A stretch of 26,816 bases of DNA from CAKSEI01 sp964403505. GTDB lineage: Bacteria > Bacillota > Clostridia > Oscillospirales > CAG-272. Location of the stretch: positions 1-26,816 of the forward strand of contig CAYOFP010000023.1 of assembly GCA_964403505.1 (NCBI GenBank). The letters are read 5' to 3'. This document shows positions 7,488-14,585 of this stretch, in pieces; position 1 is the first letter of the stretch, and the number at the start of each line of letters is the position of its first letter. A program made the translations under genes and the position numbers. Under the pieces are notes generated by a model. That model saw nothing but the letters and a program-made list of their open reading frames with translations, was not told the DNA's origin and did no database searches.

Positions 7488-7707
7488 ATTCTACTTCGAT
7501 CATTTCCGCATCTGCTTTGCGGATGGAGAGCTCGTAACCTCGGACGGTGATCTCGATCGGATCGCCTAAGGGCGCTACCTTGCGGACGTGAACCTCCACG
7601 CCTTTGGTCAGTCCCATATCCATGATACGGCGTTTGACCGCTCCCTCGCCGTGGAGCTTGACGACCTTTACCGTATCGCCGACTTTTACCTGCTTTAATG
7701 TATTCAT
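7486..7707 (-). CDS. feoA: FeoA family protein (second copy)
   Basis: A 73-residue SH3-like cytoplasmic protein. The pattern LKQVKVGDTVKVVKLHGEG, KRRIMDMGLTKG and DPIEITVRGYELSIRKADAEMIEVE is standard FeoA (PF04023), which binds or regulates FeoB. Length is normal. GGAG lies about eight bases before the ATG. It is preceded after 39 bp by another FeoA gene and followed by a 245-bp spacer holding a MITE remnant and hairpins before feoB. It is closer to the classical FeoA consensus (MGL, ITVRGYELSIR) than the first copy. Confidence 0.93.
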   Translation of the reverse strand: MNTLKQVKVGDTVKVVKLHGEGAVKRRIMDMGLTKGVEVHVRKVAPLGDPIEITVRGYELSIRKADAEMIEVE

Positions 7708-7746
7708 AGCTGTACTCCTTTCTTCTATATATATTCACGCAGAGGA

Positions 7747-7959
7747 TCAGATCATGATTTTCTGCGCCATTTCACGGCTGACAGCGATGCGTGATTCCTT
7801 CACATTTACGATGACGTTTCCGCCGATCGTGTTAATGACCGTTACAGCTCCGCCGGCGACAAATCCGAGATTCTCGAGGTGGGTCTTCACCTCCTGCTTT
7901 CCGCCGACTTTTTTGATTATGTTTTCTTCTCCTATTTGTGCAAGGGTCAGGGGCATCAT
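7747..7959 (-). CDS. feoA: FeoA family protein (first copy)
   Basis: A 70-residue small SH3-like protein. LTLAQIGEENIIKKVGG, HLENLGFVAGGAVTVINTIGG and VIVNVKESRIAVSREMAQKIMI follow the FeoA pattern, with LGF in place of MGL. It is the first gene after the operon promoter. Two adjacent Met codons (7959 and 7956) are both possible starts; AGGAAG at 7965-7970 gives spacing of 5 or 8, so the second may be preferred. Paired, divergent FeoA proteins upstream of FeoB are common in Clostridia and may form a hetero-complex with the transporter; that role is inferred. Confidence 0.92.
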   Translation of the reverse strand: MMPLTLAQIGEENIIKKVGGKQEVKTHLENLGFVAGGAVTVINTIGGNVIVNVKESRIAVSREMAQKIMI

Positions 7960-7982
7960 AATATCTTCCTTTCTTTTATTTC

Positions 7983-8034
7983 GGTTAGCTTTCGCTAACC
8001 CGAGGGTTTCAATATCGGTTAGCTTTTGCTAACC
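7983..8034 (-). promoter_or_regulatory. Two tandem GGTTAGC-N4-GCTAACC inverted repeats in the feo leader
   Basis: Two 18-bp perfect inverted repeats with identical 7-bp arms lie at 8017-8034 and 7983-8000, centres 34 bp apart. They differ only in the 4-nt centre (AAAA and GAAA on the - strand). The first begins at the expected transcription start, so both are in the 5' UTR. The GGTTAG half-site resembles the core of DtxR/IdeR iron boxes, though the spacing differs. They could be iron-repressor operators or RNA hairpins (one with a GNRA loop). Confidence 0.75.
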
Positions 8035-8041
8035 TTGTAAT

Positions 8042-8070
8042 ATTATAGTAAATTGCAAGCGATTTGTCAA
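8042..8070 (-). promoter_or_regulatory. feo operon promoter
   Basis: Perfect TTGACA (8065-8070) and TATAAT (8042-8047) with a 17-bp spacer on the - strand. The expected start is near 8035, right before the first inverted repeat. Such a strong core promoter implies control by repression. Confidence 0.9.
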
Positions 8071-8107
8071 TATGTTTTCAGAAAAAAATTTTGTTTTTTC
8101 CCGACGC

Positions 8108-8139
8108 AAAAAGGAGCTGCCGTCGGACAGCTCCTTTTT
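8108..8139 (-). terminator. Terminator of the downstream ECF sigma gene
   Basis: Stem AAAAAGGAGCTG / CAGCTCCTTTTT (8108-8119 and 8128-8139) with an 8-nt loop. Flanking A and T runs make it workable in both directions. It lies just after the stop at 8146 on the - strand. Confidence 0.92.
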
Positions 8140-8145
8140 TGTGTT

Positions 8146-10686
8146 TTACAGATTACGGTAGCCGAGGCGTGCGGCGAAGAGCCAAAGCGTGCCGTGCTCG
8201 TCCTGCTCACAGGTATAGGTCGTCTGACTGACATATCCGTCCGTCAGGCCGACTGCGTCATAGACACGCTCCATACCCGGCTCAAACGGGAAGTATCCCT
8301 CGCCCGTGCCAGCATAGGAGCTTAGCTCATATACGCCGCAGTGCTCTGCATGATTCCCGTAATGATGCACCGTTTTTATGATGCCCACGCCGGGGGCAAA
8401 GTAGTATTCCTTCGGATCTGCCATAAAGGACGGCACACCGGCAAGACCCTTGCATGTGATCTTTACCTCGAGGCAGTTTTCAAAATTGCCCGCCGCCGTC
8501 GTTACCGTGCCTGCATCGGAAACCGTGATGTGTGCCTTAACCTCTGACCCGTAACGGACGAATTTTCTTGTGATATCAGCGCCTGCGACCCAGTCGTCCG
8601 ACCACATCGTGCCGATCGCCTGTTGCAGAATGTTATAAATATCACTGTAAAAGAGCGGGTGACGTGACTCCCATGTGCCGGGCGTCCAGTCGCTGTCCAT
8701 ATCATACCATTGCAATGAATAGTTATTGTTCCACATCAAGCGCAGGCTTTCATCGTTCTGACGGACTGCCCATCTGGTGAAGAACGTCCAGTGGTTATGC
8801 AATTTCGGCTCGGGGTGCAGGGTCGGTTCGCCCTCCATGAGTTGACGGGCGACGGTACACGCCGCTTTGGTATGCGCTTTTTCGAGCGGGGTGCGTGCCA
8901 GATGCTCGGCACGTTCGAGCGCTGCGCTCACATCGACAATGTGAGCGTTGTCGTTCTGCGGGTCATTTTTGACATAGTATTGCTCGCATAACTCGAGGAT
9001 CGCATCTTCCCAACTGTCGGGGTCATACCCGAGGCGCGTTCCTATGGCATACTCCGATACAGTCGCACGCTGCCCGTCAGCATAGGTGACCTCACGGTGA
9101 TAGGTATGAGGAAAGAATTCTTCTTTTAATTCTTTGAACGCATAACTCCATCGATTGCCGGCGGCAAGGGGGAGGAGCCCGCTGCCGCCGACGACCGTGT
9201 AGTCGGTCAACATACAGGTGAGCATGCGATTTTGCGGAGTGTATAATTCCTGACATACGATGCCGACGCCGTCTTTATAATAGGTTTTTACGGTGTGGTC
9301 GTAGTTGATGTTGCGACATTCCTCGCTGCGCCACACCGCACAATCGGTGAAGACTCCGCACGGTGTGTGCACGCTCACGCCGTCCCGCTCGAAGATCAGA
9401 TGCGATTTCCCGTCGAGCGAGGTATAACTGTCGCCGACCTGCGCATCCGGGATGAAGAAACGCCCCTCGCATAACGAACTGTAATAGCCAACGGCTGACT
9501 GTGCCAAGTATCTTAATTCGTTGTTGCCACGGGTGTATCCCTGCCGTGACCAAAACCGATACTGCCCGTCGATGTTACGGTATTCCTCGGCGGTAGCGTG
9601 GCACAAGACCTTTTCGGGCAGGTCAGCGCTCTCGCATGCGATCGCCGCCTGTGCACAGGCGTAACAAACATCTGCGGGTGTGAGGAGTTCGAGCGTCTTT
9701 TGATACTCGGAAATCCCGTCCTCTTTATTACCCTCGATCAGTTCACGCCCTAACCAAAAGTGAAGATACCCCTGTGCTTTGATGAAGTTTTGCTGTTCCA
9801 TGCGCGGGATGAGTTCGCCGCGGATCAGTTGAATGCGTTCTTCGCCGCTGACACGCTTCATTTCTCGGCATACAACACTCTCCATCGTTTCTTCATTATG
9901 CGACTGCTCCGCCGCATTGCGGATGCGGGCGAGCACTTCGTCGTTTGCTTTACCCTTTACCCACCAATAACCATGCATCAGGGTATCGGCGAGGGCGTGG
10001 TACTTCTGTGTGCTCTCGGGTAATGCTTCCACGGCGGCAAGGCACTCCTGCCATATGGTATCAAATCCCGTTTTGTCTTTTCTGAATCGCCAGAGCTTTA
10101 ACTCTTCGATCTTGTTCATTACCTTGTCCAATAAGGTATCATTTACTTTTTCGTTCACGAGTCCGTATTCCTTTCTCAGTTTGTTTCTGCCGTCATGCAG
10201 GCGCGCCTTGACCGTCCCGCGCGGGATAGCAAGCATCTGTGCGATCTCGGCGATCGAGTACCCCTCAAAATAGTAGAGGGTGATCACTTTGCGCACTTTC
10301 TCGCTCAGGGCACTGATATTTTCATGCAGCAGTTCTGTTTCGTCAGGAGCGGGCATGTTTTCGAGGATGTTGGACGCTTTCGCTGTGACAAGGTCGGTGT
10401 CTATCCACTCACGGTAGTGAATGAGCAGATTCTTCGCACGGTTTTTGGCGATACGGCTCACCCATGCACCGTATTTTGAGCCGTCGTGCAGGGTGTTCAG
10501 CTTCAGCCATGCGGTGACAAATGCATCCTGTGCCGCATCTTCGGCGAGCGGTTCTGAGTGTGTGATCTGCCGTGCGGCGCTCAAAACTCTATTCTGCCAG
10601 CGTACGACCAGCGCCTCATATGCTGACTTGTCACCGAGCAGAGTCGCAGAGACAAGTATTTCGTCTTTTTGTTCCTGATAAATCAT
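8146..10686 (-). CDS. ECF sigma factor fused to a ~660-residue helical plus beta-module region (copy A)
   Basis: 846 residues. Residues ~20-90 are sigma-70 region 2 (VVRWQNRVLSAARQ, AEDAAQDAFVTAWLKL) and ~125-175 region 4 with a helix-turn-helix (YSIAEIAQMLAIPRGTVKARL). A helical, TPR-like stretch covers ~183-395. Three related beta-rich modules follow: ~408-480, ~503-785 and a short one ~796-846, built on the pattern G-x-W-x-Y ... aGxFxnCleV ... YYapGVGIvKt. That pattern is better known to me from secreted or lipoprotein domains. No signal peptide or membrane helix is visible, so the protein looks cytoplasmic. No anti-sigma gene is nearby; the extension may be a built-in sensor or regulator, as in ECF41/ECF42-type sigmas. 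Start ATG 10686 (GGAGA upstream) matches the paralogue; a 14-residue upstream extension is ignored. Confidence 0.88.
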   Translation of the reverse strand: MIYQEQKDEILVSATLLGDKSAYEALVVRWQNRVLSAARQITHSEPLAEDAAQDAFVTAWLKLNTLHDGSKYGAWVSRIAKNRAKNLLIHYREWIDTDLVTAKASNILENMPAPDETELLHENISALSEKVRKVITLYYFEGYSIAEIAQMLAIPRGTVKARLHDGRNKLRKEYGLVNEKVNDTLLDKVMNKIEELKLWRFRKDKTGFDTIWQECLAAVEALPESTQKYHALADTLMHGYWWVKGKANDEVLARIRNAAEQSHNEETMESVVCREMKRVSGEERIQLIRGELIPRMEQQNFIKAQGYLHFWLGRELIEGNKEDGISEYQKTLELLTPADVCYACAQAAIACESADLPEKVLCHATAEEYRNIDGQYRFWSRQGYTRGNNELRYLAQSAVGYYSSLCEGRFFIPDAQVGDSYTSLDGKSHLIFERDGVSVHTPCGVFTDCAVWRSEECRNINYDHTVKTYYKDGVGIVCQELYTPQNRMLTCMLTDYTVVGGSGLLPLAAGNRWSYAFKELKEEFFPHTYHREVTYADGQRATVSEYAIGTRLGYDPDSWEDAILELCEQYYVKNDPQNDNAHIVDVSAALERAEHLARTPLEKAHTKAACTVARQLMEGEPTLHPEPKLHNHWTFFTRWAVRQNDESLRLMWNNNYSLQWYDMDSDWTPGTWESRHPLFYSDIYNILQQAIGTMWSDDWVAGADITRKFVRYGSEVKAHITVSDAGTVTTAAGNFENCLEVKITCKGLAGVPSFMADPKEYYFAPGVGIIKTVHHYGNHAEHCGVYELSSYAGTGEGYFPFEPGMERVYDAVGLTDGYVSQTTYTCEQDEHGTLWLFAARLGYRNL
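8211..8415. repeat. 205-bp block identical to 10895-11099 (copy A side)
   Basis: Base-by-base reading shows no differences between this block and 10895-11099 (offset 2684). Flanking parts of the two genes differ regularly. It codes for the C-terminal ~85 residues just before the last ~21. Confidence 0.95.
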
Positions 10687-10720
10687 GTGTTCTCCTTTTA
10701 CTATTATGCAGCTGCGTATA

Positions 10721-10747
10721 ATAGACAAATGAAACTGCGAAAAGGTT
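10721..10747 (-). promoter_or_regulatory. ECF-type promoter of copy A
   Basis: On the - strand AACCTTTTC (AAC at 10745-10747) is followed after 17 bp by TGTCTATTATA (TGTC at 10724-10727). The sequence and spacing match the promoter in front of the paralogue and the general ECF pattern (AAC at -35, CGTC at -10), suggesting autoregulation or cross-regulation. Confidence 0.75.
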
Positions 10748-10794
10748 GTATGGGTCGAAAAAATATTTTTTTATATTGTACCACATAATAACCG

Positions 10795-10818
10795 GGACTG
10801 TCTACGTTGTGACAGTCC
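10795..10818 (-). terminator. Probable terminator hairpin after copy B
   Basis: Perfect 8-bp stem GGACTGTC / GACAGTCC with an 8-nt loop, about 12 bp after the stop of the upstream ECF gene. No tight T-run follows on the - strand, but a very AT-rich stretch does, so termination may be partial. Confidence 0.55.
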
Positions 10819-10829
10819 AGATAAAATTT

Positions 10830-13382
10830 TTATAAATTACGATAGCCGAGGCGTGCGCCGAAGACCCAGAGCGTGCCGTCCTCGTCCTGCTCGTAGGTAT
10901 AGGTCGTCTGACTGACATATCCGTCCGTCAGGCCGACTGCGTCATAGACACGCTCCATACCCGGCTCAAACGGGAAGTATCCCTCGCCCGTGCCAGCATA
11001 GGAGCTTAGCTCATATACGCCGCAGTGCTCTGCATGATTCCCGTAATGATGCACCGTTTTTATGATGCCCACGCCGGGGGCAAAGTAGTATTCCTTCGGG
11101 TCTGCCATGTAGGCAAGTCCGCCTGTCAGACCTTTGCAGGTGATCTTCACCTCGAGGCAGTTTTCAAAACTGCCTGCCGCCGTCGTTACCGTGCCTGCGT
11201 CGGATGCGGTGATCTGTGCGGTGACCTCCTTGTTATAAGCGATAAACTTCCGTGTGAGCTGTGCCCCTGCGATCCAGTCGTCCGACCACAGCGTGCCGGC
11301 TGTTGCTTGCAGTATATCGTAAAGGTCATTGTATAAGAGCACATGGCGTGATTCCCATGTTCCGGGCGTCCAGTCGGTGAGGTACATATCTTTACATTCA
11401 AACGAGTAGAGGCCGTTCCATGTCATGAGCAGATCTTCGTTTACACGCCTGAGGGTATCACGGGTGAAGAATGTCCAGTGTGTGTGCGATTTCGGCACGG
11501 CGTGAAGCGCCGGCTCGCCCTCTATTAGCTTACGGGCGACCGCACACGCCGCTTTGGTGTGCGCTTTTTCGAGCGGCGTGCGTGCCAGGCGCTCAGCACG
11601 CTCGACTATTTCGCTTACGTCAATGACATGACCTTCGCCGGTCTGCGGATCATCCACGACGAAGTATTTCCGGCGTAACTCGAGGACTGCATCCTCCCAG
11701 CTGTCAGGGTCGTACCCGAGGCGTGTTCCCACAGAATACTGTGAGATGACCGCACGCCCCTCATCAGAATAGGTCACCTCACGGCAGTAGGAGTGAGGAA
11801 AGAATTCTTCCTTTAGCTCTTTGAATGTGTAGCTCCAGCGATTGCCTGCGGCAAAGGGGAGGAGTCCGCTGCCGCCGACGATCGTGTAGTCTTTCAGCAG
11901 ACATGTGAGCTTGCGATCGTACGGGTCAGACACTATCTGACATACGATACCGACGCCGTCTTTATAGTATGTTTGTACGGTATAAGTAAACTTGCAGTCG
12001 AGGCCTTGTTCACTGCACCATACTTCACAGTCGGTGAAAAGTCCGCACGGTGTATCCACGCTTACGCCGGTCTGCGCAAAGGTCAGGCGTGTTTTTCCGT
12101 CGGGTGAGGTATAGCTGTCACCGACTCGGGCATTTGCGAGGAAAAAACGACCCTCGCATTCTGAGCTCCAGCGGGCGATATTACAGCAGAAGTCTGAATC
12201 GACGATCCGATAGTCTGATTGACCGTAGCCCGAATCCGACCATAAGCGGTATTGTCCGTCGATGATACGGTATTCCTCCGCTGTTATGGAATACACAGAG
12301 GTATCTTTCGGCGGATTCGCCGTTGCTACCGCAATTGCCGCCTGTGTGCAGGCGTAGTAATTGTCGGCAGGAGTGAGTGTTTCGAGTGCCTTGCGGTATT
12401 CTGTCAGTCCCTCGGGTATGCGGTCTTCTTTATATAAGGTATATCCCAGAAAAAAGCGGAGATATCCGACGACTTTTCGGAAGTTTTGCTTCTCCATACG
12501 GGGGAGCAGCTCCTCCTTTATCAGGCGGACGCGCTCTTCGCCGCTGACGCGATCTGCCTCGAGCATGATGACGTCCTGCATCGCTTCTTCGTTATGCGAT
12601 TGCTCCGCTGCATCCCGGATACGGGCGAGCACCTCGTCGTTTGCCTCGCCTTCTGCCCACCAATAGCCGAGCATCAGGGTATCGGCGAGCGCATGGTACT
12701 TTTGTTTGCTTTCGGGCAGATCCTCAACGGCGGTAAGGCACTCACGCCATACGGTATCAAAGCCCGTTTTGTCTTTTCTGAATCGCCAGAGCTTTAACTC
12801 TTCGATCTTTTTCATTACTTTTTCTAATAAGGTATCATTTTCTTTTTCGTTCATGAGTCCGTATTCCTTTCTCAGTTGATTTCTGCCGTCATGCAGGCGT
12901 GACTTGACCGTCCCACGTGGGATGGCAAGCATCTGTGCGATCTCGGTGATCGAGTACCCCTCAAAATAGTAGAGGGTGATCACTTTGCGCACTTTTTCGC
13001 TCAGGGAACTGACATTTTCGTGCAGTAATTCTGTTTCGTCGTAGGGCGGCATGATAGCAAGGACGTCGGATGCTTCTGCGGTGACGAGATCGATATCTAC
13101 CCACTCACGATAGCGCATGAGCAGGTCTTTCGCACGGTTTTTCACGATGCGGATCACCCATACACCGTACTTTGCGCCGTCATTCAGCGTATTTAATTTG
13201 AGCCATGCGGTGACAAATGCGTCCTGCGCCGCATCCTCGGCGAGCGGTTCCGAGTGTGTGATCTGCCGTGCGGCAGATAGAACTCTATTCTGCCAGCGCA
13301 CGACCAGCGCCTCATATGCCGACTGATCGCCGAGCAGGGTCGCAGAGACGAGCACCTCGTCCGTTTGTTCCTGATAGATCAT
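10830..13382 (-). CDS. ECF sigma factor fused to a ~660-residue helical plus beta-module region (copy B)
   Basis: 850 residues, a full-length paralogue of the next gene. The sigma region 2 and region 4 motifs are almost the same (AEDAAQDAFVTAWLKLNTL; YSITEIAQMLAIPRGTVKSRL). The helical middle and the first beta module (about 345-485) are the most diverged; the last ~100 residues are nearly identical and include the 205-bp block. Beta-module signatures: VGDSYTSPDGK ... TPCGLFTDCEVW ... YYKDGVGIVCQ, then LLPFAAGNRWSY ... TTAAGSFENCLEVKITCKG ... YYFAPGVGIIKT, then GYFPFEPGMERVYD. No signal peptide, membrane helix or anti-sigma partner seen. GGAGA precedes the ATG. Transcribed first of the pair; its own ECF promoter lies about 40 bp upstream. 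It probably controls its own gene and copy A; other targets unknown. Confidence 0.88.
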   Translation of the reverse strand: MIYQEQTDEVLVSATLLGDQSAYEALVVRWQNRVLSAARQITHSEPLAEDAAQDAFVTAWLKLNTLNDGAKYGVWVIRIVKNRAKDLLMRYREWVDIDLVTAEASDVLAIMPPYDETELLHENVSSLSEKVRKVITLYYFEGYSITEIAQMLAIPRGTVKSRLHDGRNQLRKEYGLMNEKENDTLLEKVMKKIEELKLWRFRKDKTGFDTVWRECLTAVEDLPESKQKYHALADTLMLGYWWAEGEANDEVLARIRDAAEQSHNEEAMQDVIMLEADRVSGEERVRLIKEELLPRMEKQNFRKVVGYLRFFLGYTLYKEDRIPEGLTEYRKALETLTPADNYYACTQAAIAVATANPPKDTSVYSITAEEYRIIDGQYRLWSDSGYGQSDYRIVDSDFCCNIARWSSECEGRFFLANARVGDSYTSPDGKTRLTFAQTGVSVDTPCGLFTDCEVWCSEQGLDCKFTYTVQTYYKDGVGIVCQIVSDPYDRKLTCLLKDYTIVGGSGLLPFAAGNRWSYTFKELKEEFFPHSYCREVTYSDEGRAVISQYSVGTRLGYDPDSWEDAVLELRRKYFVVDDPQTGEGHVIDVSEIVERAERLARTPLEKAHTKAACAVARKLIEGEPALHAVPKSHTHWTFFTRDTLRRVNEDLLMTWNGLYSFECKDMYLTDWTPGTWESRHVLLYNDLYDILQATAGTLWSDDWIAGAQLTRKFIAYNKEVTAQITASDAGTVTTAAGSFENCLEVKITCKGLTGGLAYMADPKEYYFAPGVGIIKTVHHYGNHAEHCGVYELSSYAGTGEGYFPFEPGMERVYDAVGLTDGYVSQTTYTYEQDEDGTLWVFGARLGYRNL
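10895..11099. repeat. 205-bp block identical to 8211-8415 (copy B side)
   Basis: Partner of the identical block in copy A. Complete identity, third codon positions included, inside two otherwise diverged paralogues indicates recent gene conversion or recombination. Confidence 0.95.
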
Positions 13383-13418
13383 GCGTTCTCCTTTTGTTTT
13401 TTGTAGCTACATATAATA

Positions 13419-13442
13419 GACGATTGAAAATGAGAAAAGGTT
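13419..13442 (-). promoter_or_regulatory. ECF-type promoter of copy B
   Basis: On the - strand AACCTTTTC (AAC at 13440-13442), 17-bp spacer, then CGTCTATTATA (CGTC at 13419-13422). This is the classical ECF layout, and it is conserved in front of copy A although the surrounding non-coding DNA has drifted. Confidence 0.8.
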
Positions 13443-13480
13443 GGGTTCGACGAAAAAATTTCTTTGCGCTCCCGAAAAGA

Positions 13481-13521
13481 AACAGACGCCGATTCTTATT
13501 ATCTGAAAATCAGCGTCTGTT
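13481..13521 (-). terminator. Terminator of the phosphoribosyltransferase gene
   Basis: Perfect 9-bp stem AACAGACGC / GCGTCTGTT (13481-13489 and 13513-13521), with GAT/ATC pairs further in. TCTTTT follows on the - strand. It insulates the ECF promoter downstream. Confidence 0.8.
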
Positions 13522-13538
13522 ATTTATTTCATTCTTTT

Positions 13539-14096
13539 TTATTCCTTGATCGTGCCGTCAGGATTGAAAAGGGGGATCGTCTCGAGGAAGATGAGGTCGT
13601 CACGCTCGGCGGCCTCGCCCTCGGCGATCGCACACATTTTGCCGCATATGACGCCGCCTGCCTGCTCGACGAGTATTTCGAGCGCACGCAGAGATTCACC
13701 GGTCGATACGACATCGTCGATGATGAGGATCCTCTTGCCCTTCATCAGTTCCGCATCGGCGGTGTCGAGATAAAGGTGCTGTTCCTTTTCCGTAGTGATA
13801 GATTTCACCGCACAGTCAAATACACCCGTCATATAGAGCTTGGGCACTTTGCGTGCGAGCATGTATTTTTTGTCGCTGTGCTGGCGTGCCATTTCGTGGA
13901 TCAGCGGTATTCCCTTTGCCTCGGCGGTGATGAGATAATCGTATTCGGGTGCTTTTTCGAGCATCGCTTTTGCTACCGCTACGGTAAGCTCCTGATCGCC
14001 GAATACGACAAAGCCTGCTATGTAGAGGGAATCGTTGACTCTGCATATCGGTAACTGTCTTTCAAGTCCTGCGACTTTTATGGGATGGTATTTCAT
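13539..14096 (-). CDS. Type I phosphoribosyltransferase (adenine phosphoribosyltransferase-like)
   Basis: A 185-residue cytoplasmic enzyme expected to join a purine base to PRPP. The PRPP-binding loop is RILIIDDVVSTGES (122-135). LITAEAKGIPL (55-65) is the APRT-type hood/loop region, and LARKVPKLYM follows. The overall shape fits clostridial proteins annotated as adenine phosphoribosyltransferase-like, but a base other than adenine, or a regulatory PurR-like role, cannot be excluded by eye. GAGGT precedes the ATG by six bases. The leader is unusual: a MITE-like repeat occupies almost all of the predicted 5' UTR. A terminator follows. Confidence 0.85.
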   Translation of the reverse strand: MKYHPIKVAGLERQLPICRVNDSLYIAGFVVFGDQELTVAVAKAMLEKAPEYDYLITAEAKGIPLIHEMARQHSDKKYMLARKVPKLYMTGVFDCAVKSITTEKEQHLYLDTADAELMKGKRILIIDDVVSTGESLRALEILVEQAGGVICGKMCAIAEGEAAERDDLIFLETIPLFNPDGTIKE

Positions 14097-14120
14097 TTTT
14101 GTACCTCGTGTTTTTTAAGA

Positions 14121-14286
14121 TAAGGCGATACCGCATGATTCTGACGGTGCAATTGCGCCGACAGATTTTTCGGCAGACGATACAAATTGAGGAGGCAAGA
14201 GTAGAGCCTCTGCCGACGAAATTTGTGAAGTATGACGGAAAATATGCAAGCAAGTGTGCCGTCGTGAATTGTGCGGTGTTGCCTTA
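14121..14286. repeat. 166-bp MITE-like element with ~30-bp imperfect terminal inverted repeats
   Basis: It begins TAAGGCGATACCGCA and ends TGCGGTGTTGCCTTA. The arms pair over about 30 bp with a few mismatches, through GATTCTGACGG on the left and CCGTCGTGAATT on the right. Flanking TA-rich bases could be a target duplication. Inside is a second perfect 8-bp repeat, TCGGCAGA / TCTGCCGA (14170-14177, 14209-14216). There is no open reading frame for a transposase. It lies between the predicted promoter and the ATG of the phosphoribosyltransferase gene, so it would be transcribed as a structured leader. Confidence 0.75.
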
Positions 14287-14290
14287 ATAT

Positions 14291-14319
14291 ATTATACAAT
14301 GCTTTTCGGCAAAATTCAA
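14291..14319 (-). promoter_or_regulatory. Promoter of the phosphoribosyltransferase gene
   Basis: TTGAAT (14314-14319) and TATAAT (14291-14296) with a 17-bp spacer on the - strand. The expected start is near 14284, at the edge of the MITE-like element, giving a leader of about 190 nt made mostly of that element. Confidence 0.75.
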
Positions 14320-14323
14320 TATA

Positions 14324-14572
14324 TTATTCGTGATACAGGAATAACTCGTTGATGTCAACATTGAAAACATTTGCAAACGCAAGAATTTCTATATCCGTGA
14401 CAAATCGCTTGCCGCATTCGATTCGTTGGATCGCATTTTTGTCCATATCGATTCCGCTGAGCTGCATGCGGTCTGCCAATTCCCGTTGAGAAATCATGAG
14501 TATATTTCGGAATCTTCTGATATTTTTCCCGCACAGGTTATTTGTGCCGTCTGAATTCTTATTAATAAACAT
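14324..14572 (-). CDS. XRE-family helix-turn-helix regulator
   Basis: An 82-residue protein that is essentially one Cro/CI-type HTH (about 15-70): NIRRFRNILMISQRELADRMQLSG, then MDKNAIQRIECGKRFVTDIEILAFANVFNVDINEL. Length fits a stand-alone DNA-binding protein. AGGAAG precedes the ATG. It is divergent from a small zinc-ribbon membrane protein gene; the 102-bp intergenic region holds TGACATT inverted repeats that are good candidates for its operator. AT-rich compared with neighbours. Target beyond the adjacent genes unknown. Confidence 0.88.
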   Translation of the reverse strand: MFINKNSDGTNNLCGKNIRRFRNILMISQRELADRMQLSGIDMDKNAIQRIECGKRFVTDIEILAFANVFNVDINELFLYHE

Positions 14573-14585
14573 AATTCTTCCTTTT

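Noticed and set aside
10687..10728. 14-residue N-terminal extension of sigma copy A
   Set aside because: The paralogue begins at the homologous MIYQEQ Met with the same GGAGA site. The extension also overlaps the -10 region of the ECF promoter.
8146..13382. Assembly duplication as the cause of the sigma pair
   Set aside because: The two genes differ throughout most of their length, including the promoters and mid-region; only the 205-bp block is identical, so the duplication itself is real, though the block deserves a read-level check.
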